Source of the DNA: Kangiella sp. HZ709
GTDB lineage: Bacteria > Pseudomonadota > Gammaproteobacteria > Enterobacterales > Kangiellaceae
Length of the DNA stretch: 64,000 nucleotides
Direction of reading: 5' to 3'
Assembly (NCBI RefSeq): GCF_009674675.1
Contig: NZ_WKJC01000001.1
Span: 1,619,031-1,683,030, forward strand
Below the pieces are notes generated by a model, which worked only from the letters and a program-made list of their open reading frames with translations, ran no database searches and was not told the DNA's origin. The translations under genes were made by a program, and so were the position numbers. Below are positions 17,069-25,504 of the stretch, in pieces. Position 1 is the first letter of the stretch, and every line of letters starts with the position of its first letter.

Positions 17069-18109
17069 TTACTCGAAATTAAAACTGGCTTTTTTAGGCA
17101 CTTTTATAATGCAGTAAAAAGTGTCTGCTGATTGATGATAGTTTAATTCTGCACGACCTTGATAGAGCACTTCTAAGCGTTGACGAATATTCTTTAAGGC
17201 CAATGAATTGCCCTTATGAATAGACTCGGTAGAACTAGGCAACGGATTGGTAATTTCAAGTTGAATATGCTGTTTGGTACTTAAACCTTTAATTAAAATT
17301 TTGCCGCCATCGGTGCGATTTTGCACCCCATGATAAACGGCATTTTCAATAATGGGCTGCAATAATAAAGGTGGAAAAGGTACTGAGTCGCGAATAGTAT
17401 CCGTTTGCCACTCATACTCAAGCCTTTCTCCAAGTCGCTGCTTCTCTAGCTGTAAGTACTGATTACAAAGCTGTTTTTCATCTGCAAATGGGATCAATTT
17501 ATCGGAACGTTGCATACTGGCACGAAAAATATCCGCTAAATCTAAAATAGATTCTTCGGTTTTTTGCGAGTCCACGGGCGCTAGATTGGCCAAAGTATTT
17601 AAGCTATTGAATAAAAAATGTGGGCGTATTCGCGATTGTAATGCTTGTACCCTGGCTTCCGCTTCTGCTTGAATTTTTAACTGATTGTATTGCTGTAAGT
17701 AGTAGTAGCGGAAAAAAATACTACTGACGATAAAGGCAATAGCGGTATTTCTAAACAGAGTCCAAAGATTAATTTCACCAGTGAGATAAGTCATCAGGAG
17801 CAAGCTGTATATAATCGCAACTAACACGGTAGTGATAAGAGCGACTAAAGAAAACTGTTGTAAATTAAGTTCGGCAAAACGTTTTTTTATGAGGCATAAA
17901 ATACCGACGCTGGTTAAAGCGGTCCATAAATTAAACAGTGCAAAGCTGGATAGGTTTAGCCAAAAGCTAAGGCGCCAATTATCAATAACCAATGCCATGA
18001 GCAAGGCTAATAACAAGCAAGCAATAACAGTGAGATACAAAATGCTCACCTGACAAAAATCAGGGAGCTCTGACATGGTAGGTAAAACTTTGGTGGTATC
18101 CTTGCTCAT
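17069..18109 (-). CDS. algZ: Membrane sensor histidine kinase, AlgZ/LytS-like (HisKA-type His_kinase domain)
   Basis: 346 residues with four N-terminal helices (about 22-42, 48-70, 88-108, 117-133) and no periplasmic sensor domain. The phosphoacceptor is H164 in SRIRPHFLFNSLNTLANL, the motif of the LytS/AlgZ class. The ATP-binding domain has PPLLLQPIIENAVYHGVQNR and the G-box NSLALKNIRQRL. The algR partner starts 10 bases after its stop. Signal sensed is unknown. Confidence 0.9.
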   Translation of the reverse strand: MSKDTTKVLPTMSELPDFCQVSILYLTVIACLLLALLMALVIDNWRLSFWLNLSSFALFNLWTALTSVGILCLIKKRFAELNLQQFSLVALITTVLVAIIYSLLLMTYLTGEINLWTLFRNTAIAFIVSSIFFRYYYLQQYNQLKIQAEAEARVQALQSRIRPHFLFNSLNTLANLAPVDSQKTEESILDLADIFRASMQRSDKLIPFADEKQLCNQYLQLEKQRLGERLEYEWQTDTIRDSVPFPPLLLQPIIENAVYHGVQNRTDGGKILIKGLSTKQHIQLEITNPLPSSTESIHKGNSLALKNIRQRLEVLYQGRAELNYHQSADTFYCIIKVPKKASFNFE

Positions 18110-18158
18110 TTGGCTAATAGTCGCTGATTTGAAGCAAAAAAGCCAATAAAATCAAGAC

Positions 18159-18842
18159 TCAATCAGTTAATTGACGCTGAATGTATTGACTAACTGCGGT
18201 GATTTCAGGGGGGCAAACCGCATGTGGCATTGGATAGTCTTGCCATAAAACTTGAAAACCACTATCCGTTAGCGTTTTAGCGCTAAATTGAGCGCGCTGC
18301 ATAGGCACCACTGGATCTTGTGAGCCATGAGCCATAAAAATAGGAGTGGCAAGGTTGGCGTCAGCTTTCTCTTCAGCTAAGTGATCAGCCATGGTTAGGT
18401 AGGTAGATAAAGCAATCACTCCAGCGATTTTAAAGTCTAAGCGAGTGGCCAAGTGTAACGTCACTGCGCCGCCTTGAGAAAAGCCTGCTAAGATAATTTT
18501 ATCTGCAGGAATACCGTTATCCAGTTCTGCTTGGATGAACTCCATTATAAAGCCTGCTGACTGTTTGACTCCTTTTTGGTCTTCTCTTTGCGCCAAATCG
18601 GCATTACGAATGTCGTACCACGCTCGCATAGGATAACCATTGTTAATGGTTACTGGAATAATCGGGGCATGCGGAAAGATAAATTTGATCCCTAAAGATT
18701 CAGGCAGTTGTAGCTGTGGCACAATCGGTTCGAAATCATGACCATCGGCACCAAGACCGTGCAACCAAATAACAGTCGCTTTGTGCTCCGATTTAGGTTC
18801 AAGGATAACGCTGTCTAATAATTTAGATTCTGACATAGGCAT
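18159..18842 (-). CDS. Carboxylesterase / lysophospholipase-like alpha/beta hydrolase (EstB type)
   Basis: 227-residue cytosolic alpha/beta hydrolase of the phospholipase/carboxylesterase family. N-terminal VIWLHGLGADGHDF holds the oxyanion hole, the nucleophile is S122 in GFSQGGAV, the acid is the aspartate in HGSQDPVVPM and the base the histidine in MPHAVCPPEI. An RAWYDI motif is also conserved in this family. Natural substrate not known. It lies 49 bases beyond the algZ start on the same strand. Confidence 0.9.
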   Translation of the reverse strand: MPMSESKLLDSVILEPKSEHKATVIWLHGLGADGHDFEPIVPQLQLPESLGIKFIFPHAPIIPVTINNGYPMRAWYDIRNADLAQREDQKGVKQSAGFIMEFIQAELDNGIPADKIILAGFSQGGAVTLHLATRLDFKIAGVIALSTYLTMADHLAEEKADANLATPIFMAHGSQDPVVPMQRAQFSAKTLTDSGFQVLWQDYPMPHAVCPPEITAVSQYIQRQLTD

Positions 18843-18903
18843 AGTTACTTCTAGAGTTTAGTGGTTACGGTAATAGATATTAAAGGTAAAGCTCAGACGA
18901 GCT

Positions 18904-19239
18904 TTAATAATCAAACTGGAAGTTAGCTTTAATACCAGTTTGCTCAGTAAAGACACGGTTAAATAGGTCATGCAAAGACTCATGATCACGATCGCTATAC
19001 CAATCATCATTTTTCCAATCTAGGTGATAGCCACCACTTTTAGCAGCTAACCATAATTGCTGAACAGGGGCTTGGCGATTGAGGATTAATTTGCCGCCTG
19101 CACCTAAACTGATAGTTAGAATCCCGGAGCTGGTTTCATAGTCCAAATCCATATCGGTCTCTTGAATCAATGCTTCTATCGCATCTTCAATAACTAATAA
19201 GGTGTCGTCAATTTTTTGATTAAATTCGCTCGAGTTCAT
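18904..19239 (-). CDS. cyaY: Iron donor protein CyaY (bacterial frataxin)
   Basis: 111-residue frataxin homologue that binds iron and modulates IscS during Fe-S cluster assembly. The acidic first helix (IDDTLLVIEDAIE...TDMDLDYETSSGIL) and the beta-sheet motif NRQAPVQQLWLAAKSGGYHLDW are diagnostic. Divergent from lptM-dapF, exactly as in E. coli. No odd features. Confidence 0.97.
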   Translation of the reverse strand: MNSSEFNQKIDDTLLVIEDAIEALIQETDMDLDYETSSGILTISLGAGGKLILNRQAPVQQLWLAAKSGGYHLDWKNDDWYSDRDHESLHDLFNRVFTEQTGIKANFQFDY

Positions 19240-19365
19240 TGGCTGTATAAGTCTCAGGCTTAATTGGGTAAGGTTTTAATCCTTAGATTGTAAACTTATC
19301 TTGCAGATATTGCCAAGCTGATGCAAGATATTGAGCATTCAAATTAAGCGAATTGCTGGCCTGTT

Positions 19366-19500
19366 ATGAAAAAAATCCAACGTCTTGGATCTGGCATTAT
19401 CATTGCCTGTTTTGTGACCACTATTTTAGCCGCATGCGGACAAAAAGGTCCGCTTCGCCAACCTGAACCTGCTCCACAAGCAGTCACAGAGCGTCGATAA
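19366..19500 (+). CDS. lptM: LptM (YifL) small outer-membrane lipoprotein
   Basis: 44-residue lipoprotein. A basic start and hydrophobic stretch lead to the lipobox LAAC, then GQKGPLRQPEP, the invariant motif of LptM. In E. coli LptM binds LptD and assists maturation of the LPS translocon. Two bases separate its stop from dapF, the usual arrangement. Short enough to be missed by automatic calling; identity is nonetheless clear. Confidence 0.93.
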   Translation: MKKIQRLGSGIIIACFVTTILAACGQKGPLRQPEPAPQAVTERR

Positions 19501-19502
19501 AG

Positions 19503-20345
19503 ATGTTATTGCACTTTAGTAAGATGCACGGGCTTGGCAATGACTTCATGGTCATCGATGGTATTAATCAATCGGTTTTCTTAAATCAGGCACAAATTAG
19601 CCGCTTAAGTCACCGAAATTTTGGGATTGGTTTTGATCAATTAATATTGATTGAGGCGCCACAACATCCTGAAACAGACTTTCACTTTAGAATTTTTAAT
19701 TCAGATGGTAGTGAGTCAGGACATTGTGGCAACGGGGCTCGGTGTGTGGCGAAGTATGTTCGCCAGCGCGGTTTAAGCTGGAAAAAACAATTACGTTTAT
19801 CCACTAATACCGCAACCATGCAAGCCGAGCTTGAAGATAATGGTTTAGTCTCTATTAACATGGGAGCCCCAAAATTTGAGCCAGAGCAAATTCCGTTAAG
19901 GTATGCGCAAAAAGCACTGAGTTATGGGCTGGAAGTTGAAGGTGTACGCTATCAAACTGCGGCTCTGTCTATGGGCAATCCGCATGGTGTGATAACAGTG
20001 CCAGATATTGAAAAGGCGACGGTCGAAAAAACTGGACCAGCTTTAAGTCAGCATAGCTATTTTCCTGAGCAGGCAAACATTGGTTTCATGCAAATTATGG
20101 ATAGGGAAACTATCAAGCTCAGAGTGTTTGAACGTGGAGTTGGCGAGACGCTAGCATGCGGAACCGGTGCTTGTGCAGCAATGGTGGTGAGTAGACTACA
20201 AAACTTAACGGAAAAGCGGGTGAAAGTAATACTACCAGGTGGTAGCCTATGGATAGAGTGGGGGGGCACTAGTCAAAATCATAGCGATGAAGTAAAAATG
20301 ACTGGGCCGGCGAAATGGGTATTTGAGGGGCAAATTGAACTATGA
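19503..20345 (+). CDS. dapF: Diaminopimelate epimerase
   Basis: Converts LL- to meso-diaminopimelate for lysine and peptidoglycan. 280 residues, a duplicated fold with two catalytic cysteines: C75 in SGHCGNGARC and C219 in ETLACGTGACA. MHGLGNDFMVID at the start is diagnostic. The stop overlaps the start of the DUF484 gene by four bases (ATGA). Part of the conserved lptM-dapF-yigA-xerC-yigB string. Confidence 0.98.
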   Translation: MLLHFSKMHGLGNDFMVIDGINQSVFLNQAQISRLSHRNFGIGFDQLILIEAPQHPETDFHFRIFNSDGSESGHCGNGARCVAKYVRQRGLSWKKQLRLSTNTATMQAELEDNGLVSINMGAPKFEPEQIPLRYAQKALSYGLEVEGVRYQTAALSMGNPHGVITVPDIEKATVEKTGPALSQHSYFPEQANIGFMQIMDRETIKLRVFERGVGETLACGTGACAAMVVSRLQNLTEKRVKVILPGGSLWIEWGGTSQNHSDEVKMTGPAKWVFEGQIEL

Positions 20346-21019
20346 ATCCGGATAAGAGACTTCCGAGAAATGGCATCATTGAACAAAAAGTTGTCGAGTA
20401 TTTAGAAAAAAACCCTGATTTTTTTCATTACCATGATGAGTTGCTCAATAAAATTAAGTTGAACCACAATGTTTATGGTTCTGTATCTTTGGTAGAAAAG
20501 CAAATTTTGAATTTGCGAGAGCGTGAGCAGCAGTTAAAAGCACAGTTAAAGGTGTTGATGCAAACGGCAAATGACAATAGCGAGCTCTTGTTAAGAGCCA
20601 GCAATCTATCAGTAAAGTTGATTTCTGCTCGCTCAGAACAGGAATTGGTAGATTCACTACAACATCAAATGATCAATGGTTTTGGTTTAGATGCATGTCG
20701 TATTTGGTTGTTTGATCCTAGTGGTACTTTAAATCACGTTAACTACGGTGAGTTAGCAACCATTCAACAATTATCCGATCAAAGGTTTATTACTGAAGAG
20801 CCTGCTTGTGGTCGAGTCACAGATAGTAGCGTACAAATTTTTGATGGCGAAAAGTCCATAGAGTCATATGCCCTAATTCCGTTAGGAGAAGGCGCGCAAA
20901 TGGGAATTATAGCTTTAGGATCTAAGGATGCTAATTTATTTACTGCCGATTTAGGGACCTTGTTCCTTCGCTTGATTGGCGATGTGATGTATTCTTGTAT
21001 GGAGAAATACCAAGAATAG
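20342..21019 (+). CDS. DUF484 family protein (YigA-like, GAF-type fold)
   Basis: 225 residues: an N-terminal helical region (VVEYLEKNPDFFHYHDELLNKIKLNH, then a coiled coil around LNLREREQQLKAQLKVLM) and a GAF-like domain from about residue 85 to the end. This architecture is the DUF484 family, always between dapF and xerC. Function unknown. Overlaps dapF by four bases; xerC follows 45 bases downstream. Confidence 0.92.
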   Translation: MNPDKRLPRNGIIEQKVVEYLEKNPDFFHYHDELLNKIKLNHNVYGSVSLVEKQILNLREREQQLKAQLKVLMQTANDNSELLLRASNLSVKLISARSEQELVDSLQHQMINGFGLDACRIWLFDPSGTLNHVNYGELATIQQLSDQRFITEEPACGRVTDSSVQIFDGEKSIESYALIPLGEGAQMGIIALGSKDANLFTADLGTLFLRLIGDVMYSCMEKYQE

Positions 21020-21064
21020 CGAGAGTTGAAAGTACCGAGAATCAATCGAGGCAATACTAAAAGT

Positions 21065-21964
21065 ATGCAAAATGATATTGATGCCTATTTAGATTATTTA
21101 AGTCATCAGAGGCATTACTCCGAGCATACGATTTCTAATTACAGGCGACAATTAATGCGTTTACAAGATTTTTGTGAACGTAAATCCTTAGTCAAATATT
21201 CTTCAATTCAATCGCAAGACATGCGTATGCTGGTGGCAGAAACTCACAGGAAAGGAGCTTCTGCGCCAACTATTGCTTTAATGCTATCTGCTATTCGTAA
21301 GTTTTTTGATTATCTGATTGCTAATAAAATAACTCTGGATAACCCTGCTAAAGGGGTTCGTGGCCCAAAAAAGGCAAAGCGTTTGCCGCGAAATATAGAT
21401 GTAGATTCATTGAGTCAATTGCTCGATACAATGCCAACGAATACAGTGTTAGAAATTCGAGATAAAGCCATTATGGAATTGTTTTACAGCTCTGGAATTC
21501 GCTTAAGTGAATTGGTGGGAGTTGATCTGGCTGATTTGGATATAGCAAATACAGAATTGAGGGTATTAGGTAAGGGTAAAAAAGAACGACAGGTCCCTGT
21601 AGGTGCCACTGCCATTAAAGCCATCAAAAGTTGGTTGAAAGAGCGCTTTACTTTACTCAAAGATGAGTCGCAGCAAGCCTTGTTTTTAAATAAAAATGGC
21701 GATAGGTTTGGCCAACGTGGCATCCAACAAAGGTTAGCTCACTGGGGAAAAGCTTTAGGGTTAAATGATCGATTGCACCCGCATAAGCTTCGCCATTCTT
21801 GTGCAACCCATGTCTTAGAGTCATCAAGTGATTTAAGAGGAGTACAAGAGCTGTTAGGTCACGCCAGTATTGCCACCACCCAGGTGTACACACATTTAGA
21901 TTTTCAGCATTTAGCCAAGACTTATGATGCTGCTCATCCGCGAGCCAAGAAGAAGAAAGAATGA
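21065..21964 (+). CDS. xerC: Tyrosine recombinase XerC
   Basis: Site-specific recombinase that with XerD resolves chromosome dimers at dif. The ATG at 21065 gives 299 residues, the normal XerC length, beginning DIDAYLDYLSHQRHYSEHTISNYRR. A TTG at 21026 would add 13 unconserved residues. Catalytic set: arginine in SSGIRLSELVGV, K in the beta-hairpin GKGKKERQVPV, HKLRHS, the histidine of LLGHASIATTQVYTHLD and its tyrosine nucleophile. Overlaps yigB by four bases. Confidence 0.96.
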   Translation: MQNDIDAYLDYLSHQRHYSEHTISNYRRQLMRLQDFCERKSLVKYSSIQSQDMRMLVAETHRKGASAPTIALMLSAIRKFFDYLIANKITLDNPAKGVRGPKKAKRLPRNIDVDSLSQLLDTMPTNTVLEIRDKAIMELFYSSGIRLSELVGVDLADLDIANTELRVLGKGKKERQVPVGATAIKAIKSWLKERFTLLKDESQQALFLNKNGDRFGQRGIQQRLAHWGKALGLNDRLHPHKLRHSCATHVLESSSDLRGVQELLGHASIATTQVYTHLDFQHLAKTYDAAHPRAKKKKE

Positions 21965-22617
21965 CTAGCACAATAGAATCAATCGAGTGGCATCAAATAA
22001 AAGTTATCAGCTTTGACCTCGATGATACGCTATGGGATAACTCTGGAGTTATAGAAAAGTGTTTAGCAGAGTCGTATCAATACCTCTGTCAGCGCGAGCC
22101 TTTAATTAAGAAGCACTTTACGATTGATTCAATGGAGCGAATTACCGAGCAATTAATAGAACTGGAACAGCCTGAATATGAAAATATGACGGTTTTACGA
22201 AAAGCAGTAATTAAGCAGGTACTGCAAGAAGTTAATGGCGACATATCTTTAGTGAATCCTGCCTTTGCAATTTTTTATCATTGGCGTAATCAAATAGTAA
22301 TTCCAGAAACAACACACCGAGTACTAGAGTATTTAGCCAGGAAATATACTTTGGTGGCGACTAGCAATGGTAACTCGAATTTAAAAAAAGTTGGGCTAAG
22401 TGATTATTTTGATCGGCACTTGATCGCAGGTATTCATGGTCGGGCTAAGCCCTCGGCGGAAATGCTCAGTAACTTATTAGAACATTACCAAATAGATGGG
22501 GGGCAGTTAGTACATATTGGCGATAGCATTTTAACCGATGTAATGAGTGCAAAAGCGGCTGGGGTTCAATCATTAGAAATGAGCATTAAAGAAGTACCTC
22601 AATTGTTGGAAATTTAA
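21961..22617 (+). CDS. yigB: HAD-superfamily phosphatase, YigB-like
   Basis: 218 residues. HAD motif I is FDLDDTLWDN (nucleophile and acid aspartates), motif II TSNGN, motif III the lysine in GRAKPSAEM, motif IV IGDSILTDVMSAKAAG. In E. coli YigB is a flavin mononucleotide/sugar phosphatase downstream of xerC; the ATGA overlap with xerC and the order support the same gene here. Exact substrate inferred only. Confidence 0.9.
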   Translation: MTSTIESIEWHQIKVISFDLDDTLWDNSGVIEKCLAESYQYLCQREPLIKKHFTIDSMERITEQLIELEQPEYENMTVLRKAVIKQVLQEVNGDISLVNPAFAIFYHWRNQIVIPETTHRVLEYLARKYTLVATSNGNSNLKKVGLSDYFDRHLIAGIHGRAKPSAEMLSNLLEHYQIDGGQLVHIGDSILTDVMSAKAAGVQSLEMSIKEVPQLLEI

Positions 22618-22699
22618 AAATTTGTAAACTGAGAACTGACGTTGTAACAAAGCTCAAAACTATGTTTCTATTACACGAAGCTTATATTTAGGAATTATT

Positions 22700-23143
22700 A
22701 TGAAAAAATTATTAGTTATATTTACCTTGTTATTTTCAACTTCTGTAATGGCCAAAGAAGATGCGGTTTATTCGAGTTTTTTTGGTGGTGCCATTGATGG
22801 CTATGATGCTGTTGCTTATTTCACGGAAGGTAAGGCGGTAGAGGGCAGTAAAAAAATTACTTTTGAGTATAAAGGTGCTAAGTGGCGATTTGCTTCAGAA
22901 GAGAATCGAGAATTATTCAAGGCTAATCCGGAAAAATATGAACCGCAGTATGGCGGCTACTGTGCTTTTGCAATGTCTGCCGATCGATTCGTATCGGTTG
23001 ATGGAGAGGCTTGGCATATCGAAGATGGCAAACTTTATTTGAACTACAGTAAGTCGGTACAAAAACATTGGTTGGAAGATAAGGCTGCGCTTATTCTAGA
23101 AGCAGACGATAATTGGAAAAACTATTGGCAAGAAAACCAATAA
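22700..23143 (+). CDS. Secreted YHS domain protein, copy 1
   Basis: 147 residues with a signal peptide (KKLLVIFTLLFSTSVMA|KE). The rest is a YHS-type domain: GGAIDGYDAVAYFTEGKAVEGSKK, WRFASEENRELFKANPEKYEPQYGGYCAFAMS, ending in NWKNYWQ. The single conserved cysteine, in GGYCA, is encoded by TGT; in some relatives this position is selenocysteine. YHS domains are small metal- or heme-related modules; no function is proven for this exported group. A very similar gene follows at 23216. Good start: ATG after AGGAATTATT. Confidence 0.85.
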   Translation: MKKLLVIFTLLFSTSVMAKEDAVYSSFFGGAIDGYDAVAYFTEGKAVEGSKKITFEYKGAKWRFASEENRELFKANPEKYEPQYGGYCAFAMSADRFVSVDGEAWHIEDGKLYLNYSKSVQKHWLEDKAALILEADDNWKNYWQENQ

Positions 23144-23147
23144 TTTT

Positions 23148-23174
23148 AAAAGGCTATGTAACATAGCCTTTTTT
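23148..23174 (+). terminator. Rho-independent terminator between the two YHS genes
   Basis: Inverted repeat AAAAGGCTATGT / ACATAGCCTTTT around 23160 followed by T. It suggests that the second YHS gene is transcribed mainly from its own promoter; a TTGACT (23176-23181) just after it could be a -35, but no convincing -10 follows. Confidence 0.8.
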
Positions 23175-23215
23175 ATTGACTCAATTATGTATTAGTAAAT
23201 GAGAGGTCATTAAAA

Positions 23216-23746
23216 ATGAAATATGTAATTGGTTTATTGTTAGTTTTATTTTCTGTAGAAGCGTTTGCAAAAGATCGCTTTTATCAAGGGCGCAGTTCAG
23301 GCGCTATTCGTGGCTATGATGTTGTGGCTTATTATACTCAAAGTGATGCGGTACGTGGTAGTAAGAAAATTACTCATAAGTATGGCGGCGCTGAGTGGCG
23401 CTTTGCCTCGGAAGAGAATCGTGATTTGTTTAAAGCGGATCCGGAAAAATATGTGCCACAATACGGTGGTTATTGTGCAAAAGCCATGTCTGGCGATCGT
23501 TTTTTAAAAATTGATCCTAAAGCTTGGACCATCATTGATGATAAGTTGTATTTAAATTACAGTTCAAGAACTCGTGCCACCTGGAGAACGGAGCAAGGAG
23601 ATTTGATCGCGCAAGCTGATGGCTATTGGGAGAATCACCTAGTAGAAACTTTTGGCGAAACTCCAAAGGCATCTGAGCCCGCTAAAGCGATTGCAACTGA
23701 AAAAGTGAAAACAGCGGAGCCAAAACTTCAGCAACTAGTTAATTAA
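23216..23746 (+). CDS. Secreted YHS domain protein, copy 2, with C-terminal tail
   Basis: 176 residues, a tandem paralogue of the preceding gene: signal peptide (YVIGLLLVLFSVEAFA|KD), then GAIRGYDVVAYYTQSDAVRGSKK, WRFASEENRDLFKADPEKYVPQYGGYCAKAMS with the same lone cysteine (TGT). After the domain it carries about 30 extra residues rich in A, K, E and T that copy 1 lacks. Strong ribosome site GAGAGG. The close sequence match implies a local duplication. Function unknown. Confidence 0.84.
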   Translation: MKYVIGLLLVLFSVEAFAKDRFYQGRSSGAIRGYDVVAYYTQSDAVRGSKKITHKYGGAEWRFASEENRDLFKADPEKYVPQYGGYCAKAMSGDRFLKIDPKAWTIIDDKLYLNYSSRTRATWRTEQGDLIAQADGYWENHLVETFGETPKASEPAKAIATEKVKTAEPKLQQLVN

Positions 23747-23756
23747 ATTTAATGAG

Positions 23757-24710
23757 CTAAATGATAGCCTCAAGTTGAAGTTTGATTTTAGCTATTAAAC
23801 GTTGTTTAGCTTCTTGTGAAGCCCAAGCAATGTGTGGAGTGACTACCAGATTAGACAAATCTTTTACTAGCAACGGATTGTCTTTTTCTGGAGGTTCTTG
23901 AGATAGGACGTCCAATGCCGCTCCAGCAATGATTTTTTTCTCTAAAGCGCTAGCTAAATCTTCTTCATTAATAATTGGACCTCTGGCTGTATTTATTAAA
24001 TATCCAGAGGTTTTCATTTTCTGCAAAAAACCACTATCGACCATCTGATAAGTATCATCAGATAAAGGGCAATTGAGGCTAATAAAGTCGGCTTGTTTGA
24101 TAGCATCTTCCAATGAAACTTGATTGTCACGCTTTGGACGATTTGGCAATTGAGCGAACTGCACATTCATTTGAAATGCTTGTGCCATTTTAGCTAAATT
24201 TTTGCCAATATTACCTTGCCCAATAATCAATAAATTTTTGCCAGCAACTTCTATAGTCGGGTAATTGGTTAAAGTGAAAACGCGGCTTGTTTGCCAAGCT
24301 CCAGATTTGACTAATGCATTATGCTCAATGGTGCGAGTCGCAAAATTCAGAATAAATTGGAAGGCCAACTGAGCGACGGTAAAGCTTGAATAGTCTTCGA
24401 CGTTGAGTGCTGTAATACCTAATTCTTTACAGGCCTCTAAATCTACATTATTCATTCCAGTTGCTGTTAGTTGAATGATTTTTAACTCAGGTAATTGCTC
24501 TAACAAGGCTTTGTCTAAGATCACTTTATTGGTGATGATAACTTGCGCATCTTTACAGCGCTCTAGGCGTTGTTCCGGAGAGGTTAAAGGATAAGCTTTA
24601 AAGTGGGTAAATAAATTGGCCATTGGCGACAGGTCAACAAATCCTGGATCGCTTTCATTCCCTTGCCAGTTGCCCAAAGTATCGGCGTCTAAAAGAACTG
24701 CTGTCGTCAT
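23757..24710 (-). CDS. D-2-hydroxyacid dehydrogenase (glycerate/hydroxypyruvate reductase-like)
   Basis: 317-residue NAD(P)-dependent dehydrogenase. Rossmann motif GQGNIGKNLAKMAQ, catalytic arginine in NTARGPIINEEDLA, glutamate in AALDVLSQEPP and histidine in VVTPHIAWAS are present. It has no ACT domain, unlike the SerA at 61575. The N-terminal substrate domain (ATGMNNVDLEACKELGI) resembles HprA/glycerate dehydrogenase. It ends 11 bases from the second YHS gene, tail to tail, and lies 6 bases after the hydratase-fold lipoprotein, so these two are probably one transcript. Confidence 0.88.
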   Translation of the reverse strand: MTTAVLLDADTLGNWQGNESDPGFVDLSPMANLFTHFKAYPLTSPEQRLERCKDAQVIITNKVILDKALLEQLPELKIIQLTATGMNNVDLEACKELGITALNVEDYSSFTVAQLAFQFILNFATRTIEHNALVKSGAWQTSRVFTLTNYPTIEVAGKNLLIIGQGNIGKNLAKMAQAFQMNVQFAQLPNRPKRDNQVSLEDAIKQADFISLNCPLSDDTYQMVDSGFLQKMKTSGYLINTARGPIINEEDLASALEKKIIAGAALDVLSQEPPEKDNPLLVKDLSNLVVTPHIAWASQEAKQRLIAKIKLQLEAII

Positions 24711-24716
24711 GAATAA

Positions 24717-25463
24717 TTACCTAATAGAAAAAGAGAGTTGGCCTAATGGACCAAAATCGGCATCGTACTGGCCAACTTGTGCTGGGATCATGCTGCCCAA
24801 AGCGCCAGTGATTAAAATATCCCCTTTTTTAATACTATAGCCTGATTTTATTAATCGATTCAGCAGCCACTGCAAAGCGATTAATTGATCACCCATGGCA
24901 TCTGTAGCCTGACCTTGAATTAAGGTTTGTCCGTTGCGTAATAATTGGGTTTGAATAGCATTTAATTGAATATCGCCAAGCGGCTGTTGTCTACCAATTA
25001 ATATTTGGTTAGTAGCAACATTGGTTTTTATTAATGTTAATCCTGTTACTTTGCTTAGATCAGGATAGGCTAAATTTGGTAATTCAATCACTGGAAAAAC
25101 TGTGTCGATAATCTTGTGAAGCTGTTCAGGTTTATTGATCGAATGGTTTAAATCAGAATTAAGGGTAAAGCCAATTTCTGTTTCCAACATAAGTTTTTGG
25201 TAATGAGCTAATTGGTAGGCTTGTCGGTTAGTGGACAAACCCGATTTGAATAAAACACCGGCTACTGGCTCAGTAACACCAAACTTAGCTTGCCCTACTT
25301 TTGAGGTGAGCCCTGCTTTATAGCCAATAATGGTTTTATTAGAGTTTTCGACTAATGATTTTTGTTGGACATAAGCTAGTGAAATAGAATCTTGATTTTC
25401 AAATTTAATAACTGAAGAACAAGAAAATAACGAAAAAGCTAATAATGCTGTCAGTTTTTTCAT
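24717..25463 (-). CDS. Lipoprotein with a 2-keto-4-pentenoate hydratase / fumarylacetoacetase-type fold
   Basis: 248 residues. The body is the hydratase/decarboxylase family (MhpD, HpcG): GYKAGLTSKVGQAKFGV with the catalytic lysine, PVAGVLF, LMLETEIGFTLN with the paired metal-ligand glutamates, VFPVIELPN with the third glutamate, and DQLIALQWLLNRL near the end. The cytosolic relatives act in aromatic meta-cleavage. Here the N-terminus is MKKLTALLAFSLFSC, a lipoprotein signal with cysteine at 15 (the -2 residue F is less usual), so the enzyme fold would be exported and lipid-anchored. Paired with a hydroxyacid dehydrogenase. Substrate unknown. Confidence 0.8.
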   Translation of the reverse strand: MKKLTALLAFSLFSCSSVIKFENQDSISLAYVQQKSLVENSNKTIIGYKAGLTSKVGQAKFGVTEPVAGVLFKSGLSTNRQAYQLAHYQKLMLETEIGFTLNSDLNHSINKPEQLHKIIDTVFPVIELPNLAYPDLSKVTGLTLIKTNVATNQILIGRQQPLGDIQLNAIQTQLLRNGQTLIQGQATDAMGDQLIALQWLLNRLIKSGYSIKKGDILITGALGSMIPAQVGQYDADFGPLGQLSFSIR

Positions 25464-25504
25464 AGAATAGTTAACACTGAATATTTTTAATAAGCATAAC
25501 TCAA

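Noticed and set aside
22700-23746. Selenoproteins
   Set aside because: The cysteine at the position that is selenocysteine in some YHS relatives is encoded by TGT in both copies, with no in-frame TGA.
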